Part shown: positions 8,723-16,569 of the stretch, piece after piece | Position numbering within the stretch: position 1 is the first letter of the stretch | Layout: each line of letters starts with the position of its first letter | Assembly: GCA_025454405.1 (NCBI GenBank) | Contig: JALOON010000037.1 | Coordinates: forward strand, 1 to 48,792 | From: Oscillatoriaceae cyanobacterium Prado104 | GTDB lineage: Bacteria > Cyanobacteriota > Cyanobacteriia > Cyanobacteriales > Microcoleaceae | Reading direction: 5' to 3' | Length of the DNA: 48,792 nucleotides | Notes under the pieces: generated by a model | What the model was told of the DNA's origin: nothing | Databases searched by the model: none | Seen by the model: the letters and a program-made list of their open reading frames with translations, nothing else | Program-made: the position numbers and the translations under genes

Positions 8723-11700
8723 CTATCTAATAACTTTATTTTTTGCCTCCCAGAAAGCCTGTAAAGGACTCATCGTTTGTGCGGTCACTGCATTAATCGC
8801 AGCTTGTTGTTGAGTTACACCGGATAGGACATTGAAAGCTGCATTTTCATCTGGTATGGTTGCAACAGTCAAATGAAGGTGAGGAGACATATTTGGTATA
8901 TTCCCAGGATTTCCAATTTTTGTTGTATTAGCTGTCACGTTTTTGTCAATACTTGTGCCACTTGCTAGATGCAAGTACCACCAAAAACGATTGACTGGCT
9001 TGCCGTCTACTTTTTCCTGAACAACAATAGCCCTTCCACTACCATGATAGTCAGGTATGTCTCGAACAATTGTGCCATCGACTGGTGAGTAGATCTCAGT
9101 TGTTGTCGTAGCTGAAATATCTATTCCACTATGAATCCAACCAACCTTATCATTTACTACTACCTCATCGATGTATAGTTTGTCATAAGCATAACCAGCT
9201 TGAGAACCGATCGAGCTACCTTGGAAAAGTGCTTTGGAAAGCTCTACATACACTTGATGTACTTGTTGACTGCGTTCAATTTTCTGAAGTTCCGAGTACA
9301 ACTTAGAGTTATTCTTAGGATCTTCTTGGTTATAATAAAGCAAAGAATCACCAGTCTGCAAATCCCACCAACGATCGTCAAAGTCACGGGGACGGAATCC
9401 ACCAAATGGTTCTATGCCTTTACCTGATACTGGTGATTCTGGTAAAGAATCATTGTAGTCTTTCTCAATGGTTGAAAGTATATCGGTAAAGAAATTTCCT
9501 CCTTCACCCGTCCGAATTGCATTACCTTTGCCAGAGAGCGGCTGATTAGACGGAAGAGATACAGATGGCAAACCAGTACCTTCTTTGTAAGCCGTCGCCT
9601 TACTGCCATTCCAGTAAATGTAACCGTTCTCAAAGTATTGGATGATATTTCCATTTCCCAATCCTTTTTCCTCACTCTTCGGAGCGCCCAGCCAGCCTTC
9701 CAATCCGCCAGTTTTCAAGTATGTCTGACGGATGCCGCCGTAAAGCGGGAAAGTTCCATTTGCACTGCTGACGATCGACCCATTCTCAAATAGCTGATAG
9801 CTCGCACCATTGTAGTTGTTGACACCAGAAATGGGATTCCCCAAAGTGCCTTGATAATTCTGGAAAACTGGATAGAAATTGCCACTAATTGTGTATCCGT
9901 TGAGATTAATTGAATTAGGTGGCTGCGTTGGACCAGGATCGATCGGACCGGGATCGATCGGACTAGGGTCGCTTGGACCAGGGTCACTTGGACCAGGGTC
10001 ACTTGGACCAGGATCGATCGGGCCAGGATCATTGGGGCCGGGGTCGCTCGGACCGGGATCGCTTGGTTCTGAATTAGTTGGAGGTAGCAATGGCGGGTTT
10101 CCAGGTGGATAGCCATTTGTGAATGCACTCGGTACCCAGTAAGATTGTCCGTCCACATTTATTCGATACCACAAAGCATCTTGTTCGCCAGTCGTCAGAT
10201 CCGGAACAGCTTCCCCGTAGGTCCAAGCATCGAAGGTTGGCTGTTCACCATAGGCTATATTCAGATCGCTACGATCGTTAAAATTAGGACTATTGCGAAG
10301 GTTCACACCGATACTTGCCCAAATAATAGAGGTAAAATTGCCTGTCACAAGCTCAGCCGCCGCTCTTTCTAATGCCGTAACTTGTCCCTCTAAACCCCAA
10401 GTTGTCGGATTTGAAAAAGGTGTAGGAATATAAGCTTGCGGTGCTGTTTCCTTCGCCACTTGCACAGCTTTGTTGAAATTCACAACCCCAAAACCCGTTT
10501 CTTCATCCCATCCCGGTGCATTCAAATCGATCGCGCTTCCCGTCAACACATCAATCACTTGAGTAACGCTCAAATCGGGATTGCTTTCCCAAACTTTAGA
10601 CGCCATTCCCGCCGCAATTGCTGCCGAGACAGAAGTCCCCGCCATCGTTCCTAAATCGTCACCAACTGTCGATAATGTCGGATTGTCGATCGCACCTCCC
10701 GGCACTAAAATATCCAAACCGTAGCCGTAGCTGGAATAATCCGATCGCCCGAATCCATCCGACGCACCGACGGTAATAATATTCTCAAATTCCTGAGAAG
10801 ATTGACCCAAAACTGACATCACGCCGCCATCATTTCCGGCGGCTACAACTAACAGCACTCCGTTTTGACGCGCATTTTCTAAAGCAGCACGCTCTCTCGG
10901 TGTAAATTCGTAGCGAGTAGTGATGCTGCCGTCAGCATTCTTTTGAGTTAAATCGAGGGGCAAAAGGGCGATCGCATTCTTTTTCTTTTGCGCTTTTGCT
11001 TCAGTCACAAAATCCGTCAATGCTAAATCCCATTCGCCGGAACCAATTGCCCGACTTAGATAGATATTCGCTCCATCGTTGTAACCATCAATGCCTTTAT
11101 CGTTCCCGTTAATTGCACTTACTAAACCCCAGCTAAATGTGCCGTGTTCGTTCCCTTGTTCGGGATTCAACAACGGATCGCTATCTTTATCAATTCGATC
11201 GCGCCCCAAAGTGACTTTCGTGTAATCCAAATCGGGATTCTTCGCAGCAAATCCTGTATCGATGATGCCGATAAAAGCTCGATTTTCTGCCGGCGAACTA
11301 ATCGGTAAATCGATTTTAACGGGCGGGTCGCTTTCAACGGGGATGGTATCGGTCGGCGGTTGTTCGATTGGAGGTCGCTGCGGCTCGATCGCGGGCGGTT
11401 CTACGGGCATCGGGGGGGCGATCGGGGGTGCAGGGGCGATCGGCGGTTCTACAGGCAATTTTGACTCAACTGGTGGAATTGTCGCCACAGGCGGTTTCGG
11501 TTCGACAGGTGGAGTTGTTGCTACAGGCGGTTCCACAGCCGCAGGCGGTTTCGGTTCGACAGGTGGCGTGACAGCTACAGGCGGTTCCACAGTCACAGGC
11601 GGTTTCGGTTCGACAGGTGGCGTGACAGCAACTGGCGGTTTTGTTTCAACCGGTGGAGTTGTTGTTACAGGAGGTTCCACAGTCACAGGCGGTTTCGGTT

Positions 11701-12859
11701 CGACAGGCGGCGTGACAGCAACTGGCGGTTTTGTTTCAACCGGTGGAGTTGTTGTTACAGGAGGTTCCACAGTCACAGGCGGTTTTGTTTCAATCGGCGG
11801 CGTGATAGCAACGGGCGGTTTTGTTTCAACAGGCGGCGTTACGACAGCAGGCGGTTCCTGTACCGGCTGTTTTGATTTGACGTAATCGATTAATTTCTTG
11901 CCGCCATCAAGTTTAGTCCAATCTTTATCTGGATTGATAACTTTGTCGATCGAAACTGCTTTTCCCGTCGCACCTGTTAAATTGAAAACTAAATCGTTGT
12001 AATCTTTATCCGAACCCGTATCAACTCGCTGGTCTTCCATCGCAAAAGCCTTGCCGCTGCCCGTCACATCTGCAATTTGACCGTACAGCCAAGCATCATT
12101 TGGATTGGTGCTCGATAGCGAAAACAGCGGTCGTTTGTCGCCGCCGATACCGGGATTCTCAAACACTTTTTGTACAGTACCGTTCGGCACCAACATCACG
12201 ACAAATGCTTCGCCCGGTTGCATTCCAAATTTTTTCGATCCGCTGTAGGGGCCGGAATTATAATTCGCCTCTCCTAACAAACCGTCAAACAGCGGATTTG
12301 CCCCTTCTTTCGGGTCAGAAATTACTACGTGACCGAGAGTAGAATTGGTTAAAGCTCGTCTTGCTGCTTCTTTGATAAATTCCTCAGAACCCGGAGTAAA
12401 TTTCTCCATGCCTTGCACGCTGAAAATGGCAACTTCTCCTTGATAGCTGCCGCCATCTTGCAGCCAGTCAAAGCCGACTTGTCCCGTTGCATCGACAGCG
12501 AAAAAGCCGGAGTCAACGCCCAAACCTGTCAGCGGATCGACTTTACCGTCGGGTGTCAAACTAATTTGATAGTTGGTATCGCGGGATGGTGCGGAAATTT
12601 TCAATGCGTAACTCGCAGCACCTAAATTATCGATGCTAAAAGTCCCGGAATTTGTACCGTTGGTTGCGATATCTTTGATGACTTTTCCTTGGCTGTCTAG
12701 CAGTTGCATTCCCACGCCCGAACTAAATCCTTCAGCGGTGACGCGAAAGCTGCCTGTATTTATCCGACCAAAATTGTAAGTATCTGTGGGGTCAGTTTTG
12801 CCCGCGAAGTCGATAGAAAAATAATTGTTGTTCAGATTGCCGATCGAAATGTTAGACAT
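8723..12859 (-). CDS. Modular exoprotein: PPC, DUF4114, subtilase, LGFP-like repeats, M23-type peptidase
   Basis: A 1378-residue protein. Modules in order: a PPC-like beta domain (about 1-105); DUF4114 (about 214-298, DTGSDKDYNDLVFN); a Pro-rich linker of PPVETKPPV-type repeats (about 330-525); an S8 subtilase with Asp534 (IIDTGF), His572 (GNEHGT) and Ser743 (AGTSVSA); an SH3-like segment (about 841-917); DPGPS repeats (about 928-980); LGFP-like repeats (about 986-1096); and a C-terminal M23/LytM-like domain with His1243/Asp1247 (HSGID), His1297 (YLHL) and His1327/His1329 (HLHL). The catalytic or metal-ligand motifs of both peptidases are present. No Sec signal is seen, so non-classical or type I export is inferred. 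The predicted role is cell-surface proteolysis plus cell-wall cleavage. Confidence 0.88.
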   Translation of the reverse strand: MSNISIGNLNNNYFSIDFAGKTDPTDTYNFGRINTGSFRVTAEGFSSGVGMQLLDSQGKVIKDIATNGTNSGTFSIDNLGAASYALKISAPSRDTNYQISLTPDGKVDPLTGLGVDSGFFAVDATGQVGFDWLQDGGSYQGEVAIFSVQGMEKFTPGSEEFIKEAARRALTNSTLGHVVISDPKEGANPLFDGLLGEANYNSGPYSGSKKFGMQPGEAFVVMLVPNGTVQKVFENPGIGGDKRPLFSLSSTNPNDAWLYGQIADVTGSGKAFAMEDQRVDTGSDKDYNDLVFNLTGATGKAVSIDKVINPDKDWTKLDGGKKLIDYVKSKQPVQEPPAVVTPPVETKPPVAITPPIETKPPVTVEPPVTTTPPVETKPPVAVTPPVEPKPPVTVEPPVTTTPPVETKPPVAVTPPVEPKPPVTVEPPVAVTPPVEPKPPAAVEPPVATTPPVEPKPPVATIPPVESKLPVEPPIAPAPPIAPPMPVEPPAIEPQRPPIEQPPTDTIPVESDPPVKIDLPISSPAENRAFIGIIDTGFAAKNPDLDYTKVTLGRDRIDKDSDPLLNPEQGNEHGTFSWGLVSAINGNDKGIDGYNDGANIYLSRAIGSGEWDLALTDFVTEAKAQKKKNAIALLPLDLTQKNADGSITTRYEFTPRERAALENARQNGVLLVVAAGNDGGVMSVLGQSSQEFENIITVGASDGFGRSDYSSYGYGLDILVPGGAIDNPTLSTVGDDLGTMAGTSVSAAIAAGMASKVWESNPDLSVTQVIDVLTGSAIDLNAPGWDEETGFGVVNFNKAVQVAKETAPQAYIPTPFSNPTTWGLEGQVTALERAAAELVTGNFTSIIWASIGVNLRNSPNFNDRSDLNIAYGEQPTFDAWTYGEAVPDLTTGEQDALWYRINVDGQSYWVPSAFTNGYPPGNPPLLPPTNSEPSDPGPSDPGPNDPGPIDPGPSDPGPSDPGPSDPSPIDPGPIDPGPTQPPNSINLNGYTISGNFYPVFQNYQGTLGNPISGVNNYNGASYQLFENGSIVSSANGTFPLYGGIRQTYLKTGGLEGWLGAPKSEEKGLGNGNIIQYFENGYIYWNGSKATAYKEGTGLPSVSLPSNQPLSGKGNAIRTGEGGNFFTDILSTIEKDYNDSLPESPVSGKGIEPFGGFRPRDFDDRWWDLQTGDSLLYYNQEDPKNNSKLYSELQKIERSQQVHQVYVELSKALFQGSSIGSQAGYAYDKLYIDEVVVNDKVGWIHSGIDISATTTTEIYSPVDGTIVRDIPDYHGSGRAIVVQEKVDGKPVNRFWWYLHLASGTSIDKNVTANTTKIGNPGNIPNMSPHLHLTVATIPDENAAFNVLSGVTQQQAAINAVTAQTMSPLQAFWEAKNKVIR

Positions 12860-13123
12860 TTGGCACGCCTCGATTGATAAATAGGTTAAAATAGAAGTTA
12901 GCTAGCAGGATTTAAGCGACGATCGATCGTGCTTCAAACAGTTTTCTGCCAACTTGAAAAGCTGTAGTTTTTTGCTCCTATTTACCTATCAGGTGCAAAT
13001 CTTGGTTTTTATGCAGTTTTTCGGCAAATTTTATTTTTTGTAGCTTTACTTTACAACCATACAAAATAGCTAACAAAACTTTACATAATCAGTGGGGTTA
13101 GCGAGTGGGTCAATTCCGCAGTG

Positions 13124-13309
13124 TAGGGCGTGTTGTCAAAGTCACAGATCCCCCCCAGCCTTAAAAAGGGGGGAGCAAGAACCTCAAAGTTCCCCTTTTT
13201 AAGGGGGATTTAGGGGGATCGGGAGGGGAGCAAAAACCTCAAAGTCCCCCTTTTTAAGGGGGATTTAGGGGGATCGAAAGCCGAAGGAGTAGTTTCAAAA
13301 CACGCCCTA
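13124..13309. mobile_element. MITE-like element with 11-bp terminal inverted repeats
   Basis: TAGGGCGTGTT at 13124-13134 is the exact inverse of AACACGCCCTA at 13299-13309, bounding 186 bp. The inside consists of two near-identical units of CCCCCTTTTTAAGGGGGATT-type palindromes plus a third imperfect one. The palindromic units recur at 38493-38690 and 40016-40101. There is no coding capacity. Probably a non-autonomous insertion or a repeat mosaic. Confidence 0.6.
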
Positions 13310-13629
13310 AGAGTCACAGAGTAGTTGAAGCCGCTGCGGGACGGTGGGTGTAGGGTTTTAAAGTTTGTTTGAAGAACTTCGCGGCCGGGATGAAGAGTTG
13401 ATGTAGATGGGCAAGTTCGATCGAATACCAGATGACAGCAACCGGGGTGAGTTTGCTATGTTGGTTAAGGCGGGTCGATCGGACAGAACGCAGCTCTCGC
13501 AGGAGCCAACAAGTCCGGGCGATCGAACTTAGGCTTCAACTATACATTAGTTAGCCTCAAAAAACAACATAATTGACTAAATAGTTGATTAAAAAAAATT
13601 CAGCAAGCAATCCTGAAGGAGTGAAATTC
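13310..13629. other. Non-coding gap with long inverted repeat (13413-13423 / 13520-13530)
   Basis: No convincing gene. An exact 11-bp inverted repeat (AAGTTCGATCG at 13413-13423 with its complement at 13520-13530) encloses about 96 bases rich in short stems, possibly a small structured RNA or the leader of the cupin gene. The end of the gap supplies the cupin ribosome site (AAGGAG near 13614). Confidence 0.35.
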
Positions 13630-14049
13630 ATGGTTCAGATTCAAGAAATTTCTCAAGTATCTACTATGCTCGCAGCAGCAGCATCCAACGGAATTGCAGC
13701 TACAGAATTACGTCCGTGGGGTTCTTTTACCACTCTCGAAGAAGGGCCGGGATATAAAATTAAACGTATCGAAGTCAAGCCGGGACACCGCCTCAGCTTG
13801 CAAATGCACCACCACCGCAGCGAACACTGGATTGTAGTTTGCGGTACTGCTAAAGTTACTTGCGGCGAAACCGAACAAGTTTTATTTACAAATCAATCTA
13901 CTTACGTTCCCCAGTGCATTTCTCACCGCTTGGAAAATCCGGGAGTGATTCCCTTGGTTTTAATTGAAGTGCAGAATGGCGAATATCTGGGAGAAGATGA
14001 TATTGTCAGATTTCAAGACGATTACGCCCGTACAGAAAAAGCGAAATAA
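13630..14049 (+). CDS. Cupin-domain protein (mannose-6-phosphate isomerase type II-like)
   Basis: A 139-residue single-cupin protein matching the C-terminal isomerase domain of bifunctional ManC-type enzymes. It opens with RPWGSFTTLEEGPGYKIKRI, then PGHRLSLQMHHHRSEHWIVV (His60, His62, Glu65 or His66 and, further on, His99 as likely metal ligands), then YVPQCISHRLENPG. Such stand-alone proteins are annotated as phosphomannose isomerase-like. Whether this one isomerises mannose 6-phosphate or acts on another sugar is not shown. The ATG at 13630 is preceded by AAGGAG, and a TTG at 13585 is the less likely start. Confidence 0.85.
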   Translation: MVQIQEISQVSTMLAAAASNGIAATELRPWGSFTTLEEGPGYKIKRIEVKPGHRLSLQMHHHRSEHWIVVCGTAKVTCGETEQVLFTNQSTYVPQCISHRLENPGVIPLVLIEVQNGEYLGEDDIVRFQDDYARTEKAK

Positions 14050-14090
14050 TTCGGTTAGTAGCGTGCGCGGTGTCCGTTTTACATCTTAGT

Positions 14091-14320
14091 AAGGTGCGCA
14101 GTGCGCACCCTTTTTTTGTGCGACGCTGGCTGTGCATCAGTACGATCGTAACTCAACATTACTCGCCGGTGTGCACCTTACATCAATTACTTGCCGGTGC
14201 GCAGTGCGCACCTTACGTCTATATTGAAGTTGGTAAGGTGCGTGCTGCGCACCCGTATTTAAAAACCTCGCTCTCAACTGTCAACTATCAACTGTCAACT
14301 GTCAACTGTCAACTGTCAAC
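14091..14320. repeat. GTGCGCAGTGCGCAC palindromes followed by CAACTGT heptamer array
   Basis: Palindromic GGTGCGCAGTGCGCACC units occur around 14093-14112 and 14194-14214, with a degenerate one at 14234-14253. From 14274 to 14320 a heptamer tandem array (TCAACTG repeated about six times) runs up to the ATG of the next gene. Both families recur elsewhere in the window (29045-29345, 40128-40155, 44320-44356). Confidence 0.75.
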
Positions 14321-14321
14321 T

Positions 14322-14651
14322 ATGATTTATCTCAGCAAAACAGCAGCCCAAGAAGTCAAGCGCCTCAAGTCAAAAAATCCGAACTCGAATGTTGTATTTC
14401 GTCTGGGTGTAGAAGCGATCGGCTGTTCCGGTTTGTCTTATACAATGGCATTTGACGGCGCACCAACCCCGGCAGATACTGTATGCGAGTCTGAAGGAAT
14501 TATAATCGCGATCGACCCCCAGCATTTAAAATATCTTAACGAGCTAACTATAGATTATTCAGAAGATTTGATGGGCGGCGGTTTCCGATTTGACAATCCC
14601 AATGCAGCACAAAGTTGTAGCTGTGGCAACTCGTTTTCTGCAAAGGAATAA
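14322..14651 (+). CDS. IscA/SufA-type iron-sulfur cluster carrier
   Basis: A 109-residue A-type carrier of the HesB/IscA family, which holds and delivers Fe-S clusters or iron. The three conserved cysteines are Cys35 (GCSGLSY), Cys99 and Cys101 (SCSCGNSF). The ATG at 14322 follows directly after the heptamer array; the longer open frame upstream (from 14070) is repeat DNA and not protein-like. No Shine-Dalgarno is visible, so the array may hold the leader. The Uma2 gene begins 5 bases after its stop. Confidence 0.9.
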   Translation: MIYLSKTAAQEVKRLKSKNPNSNVVFRLGVEAIGCSGLSYTMAFDGAPTPADTVCESEGIIIAIDPQHLKYLNELTIDYSEDLMGGGFRFDNPNAAQSCSCGNSFSAKE

Positions 14652-14656
14652 TCGAT

Positions 14657-15226
14657 ATGATGACACTCAAAGACTTAGAGAAAGTCCAAAAAACTTTCAA
14701 AGAAGCAGGTCAAGATTACCAAGTCGAACTAGAAGGCGGGAAGATTGTAATTGTGGGTCCCTCAGACATTGTATCTAGTGAAATTGGCATTCGCTTGAGT
14801 GCTTTCCTCTTCGTTTGGGTGAATCCCCGCCGTTTGGGTCGAGTTTTTGACTCCGCAGGCGGTTTTATTTTACCTGATGCTAACCTCACAGCACCTGATG
14901 TTTCTTTCGTGCGGGCCGCACGCCTGAGACAAAGCCCGCGCTATTTTGGGGAATTAGTTCCAGACTTGGTAGTAGAAATTAAATCACAGAGCGATCGCAT
15001 TAAACCTCTTGAAAATAAGATTCTAAATTTTATAGAGCTCGGAGCGCAAGTAGGGATTCTTATCGATCCAGATGAAGAAACTGTTACAGTTTACCGTCAG
15101 GCAACCGAACCAATTGTGTTGGGGAATGCAGATATTTTGACAGTACCCGAACTTTTTCCCGGTTGGGAGTTGCCAATTTCCGAACTTTGGCCGCCAATTT
15201 TTACTGAAGCAGAAACTCAAGTATAA
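14657..15226 (+). CDS. Uma2-family endonuclease (DUF820)
   Basis: A 189-residue PD-(D/E)XK-fold protein of the Uma2/DUF820 family, which is heavily expanded in cyanobacteria and of unknown biological role. Catalytic residues are in place: Asp81 (APDVSFV), Asp103 (PDLVVEIKS), Glu107 and Lys109 (ExK). The C-terminus has the family's GNADILTVPELFPGWELPI ending. It lies 5 bases downstream of the IscA-like gene and probably shares its transcript. Intact and of normal length. Confidence 0.93.
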   Translation: MMTLKDLEKVQKTFKEAGQDYQVELEGGKIVIVGPSDIVSSEIGIRLSAFLFVWVNPRRLGRVFDSAGGFILPDANLTAPDVSFVRAARLRQSPRYFGELVPDLVVEIKSQSDRIKPLENKILNFIELGAQVGILIDPDEETVTVYRQATEPIVLGNADILTVPELFPGWELPISELWPPIFTEAETQV

Positions 15227-15360
15227 TCTAGCATTAAGCTGTTTCGCATTTAAATTGTGAATCTTTTGTTCCCTGTTCCCTGTTCCCTTTCGGAGATTTT
15301 GGTATCCCAATCTGAATGTAAAACAGCTTATTCCCACAGTCACGATCGAGCGGCACAAAC

Positions 15361-16206
15361 ATGGTAAACCAACCAGAAAAACCACAAAGTTGGTATGATG
15401 AATACATCAATACCTACAGTGCCGATCGCCGAAAAAATTGGTACAGTGAAATAGCAGAAGCTTACAACAAAACTAGACCGCGCTACCCTCAAGAAATAAT
15501 CGATCGCGCGATCGAATTAGCAGCACTTCCGCCAAATGCCCGCATTCTCGAAATCGGTTGCGGCCCTGGAATTGCCACTGTTCCTTTTGCTGAATTGGGT
15601 TTTTCCATGCTGAGTCTCGAACCCAGTCAGCCAGCTTATCAGATAGCGCGGCAAAATTGTGCTGCTTATCCATCTGTCAAGATTCAAAATATAACTTTTG
15701 AAGAGTGGGAATTAGAACCAGAAACATTTAATGCCGTACTGGCTGCAACTTCTTTTCATTGGGTATCGCCGGGGATTCGCTATCAAAAAACTGCGGCTGC
15801 ATTGCAAAATAAAGGTGCTTTGATTTTGCTGTGGAATGCAGGAGTTTTGCCATCGGATGAAGTTTACCGAGTGTTGCATGAAGTTTATCAAACCCACGCA
15901 CCATCTCTGGCAGAATATCATGCCAAAGAGAGAGTCGATCGAGGAAAAAGTATCAAAGAAATCGGACAAAATGTTATTGATTCTGGGCTGTTCGATGATT
16001 TGATTTGCGAAGAGTTAGTTTGTGAGATAGCTTACAGCATTGATGATTATCTAGCACTGCTTGCAACTTACTCAAAATACATAGAACTCAACGAGAAACA
16101 GAGAAGTTATTTGTTAGCAAGTTTGCGGAAAGCGCTAGAAACCAACTGCATAAATAGCATCGAAGCTTCATATATTTCAGCATTGCAAGTTGCCAAAAAA
16201 ATCTAG
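15361..16206 (+). CDS. Class I SAM-dependent methyltransferase
   Basis: A 281-residue protein with a Rossmann-type methyltransferase domain. Motif I is ILEIGCGPGIATVPF at about residues 62-76; the acidic residue binding the SAM ribose is in LSLEPS (about 84-89); and FNAVLAATSFHWV (motif IV region) follows near 120-133. SFHWV is typical of the UbiE/Methyltransf_11-like small-molecule methyltransferases. The substrate cannot be read from sequence. It stands alone after a 130-base gap, and the ATG at 15361 is the natural start. Confidence 0.88.
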   Translation: MVNQPEKPQSWYDEYINTYSADRRKNWYSEIAEAYNKTRPRYPQEIIDRAIELAALPPNARILEIGCGPGIATVPFAELGFSMLSLEPSQPAYQIARQNCAAYPSVKIQNITFEEWELEPETFNAVLAATSFHWVSPGIRYQKTAAALQNKGALILLWNAGVLPSDEVYRVLHEVYQTHAPSLAEYHAKERVDRGKSIKEIGQNVIDSGLFDDLICEELVCEIAYSIDDYLALLATYSKYIELNEKQRSYLLASLRKALETNCINSIEASYISALQVAKKI

Positions 16207-16513
16207 CAATTCTTCCTGCTTTATCTGTTCCTGTAGCGTTTTTGGGAACTCTTTCGGAAAGCCTTGCGTCGCTTTTGTAGTAGCTGCAGCAGACGAGAAT
16301 TGCGGTAACGACTAATCCTGCGTTACTTCAACAAGCAAGGGTGCAACGCGATCGAATAATTTCAAATAACAAGAATTCTCGAATTAACGTACCTTTTCTC
16401 TAGCGGTACGGTGCGTCGCTATGAGATAAGTGCAACGGGCGAGGAGTTTCATGGCGGTACACTGGATATTTTGTCGGTATTTTTACAATTAGAGTGCAGT
16501 TAATTTGTGCCGG
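16207..16513. other. Gap before the giant exoprotein gene, with a coding-like remnant
   Basis: No gene with a start. A frame open from about 16362 to 16503 reads ...SSGTVRRYEISATGEEFHGG and TLDILSVFLQLE before a stop. It looks more protein-like than random but has no start codon, no ribosome site and no family I recognise. It may be the tail of a deleted gene. Confidence 0.25.
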
Positions 16514-16541
16514 TTGACACTTGACAAAATTAGAGTAATAT
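16514..16541 (+). promoter_or_regulatory. Near-consensus sigma-70 promoter that fixes the start of the exoprotein
   Basis: TTGACA (16514-16519), a 16-base spacer, TAATAT (16536-16541). The -10 box overlaps the ATG at 16540, so that ATG would lie upstream of the transcript start (about 16548). The next in-frame ATG at 16570 leaves a leader of about 20 bases and places a normal signal peptide at the N-terminus. Confidence 0.6.
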
Positions 16542-16569
16542 GGACAAATATCTAGCTAAGTTATCAAAT

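Noticed and set aside
11262..11885. 207-residue Gly/Thr-rich plus-strand frame
   Set aside because: It is the complement of the Pro-rich linker of the modular exoprotein; the repetition makes it open by chance.
14070..14321. 84-codon N-terminal extension of the IscA-like protein
   Set aside because: It translates palindromic and heptamer repeats (LSTVNYQLSTVNCQLSTM), and A-type carriers start where ATG 14322 does.
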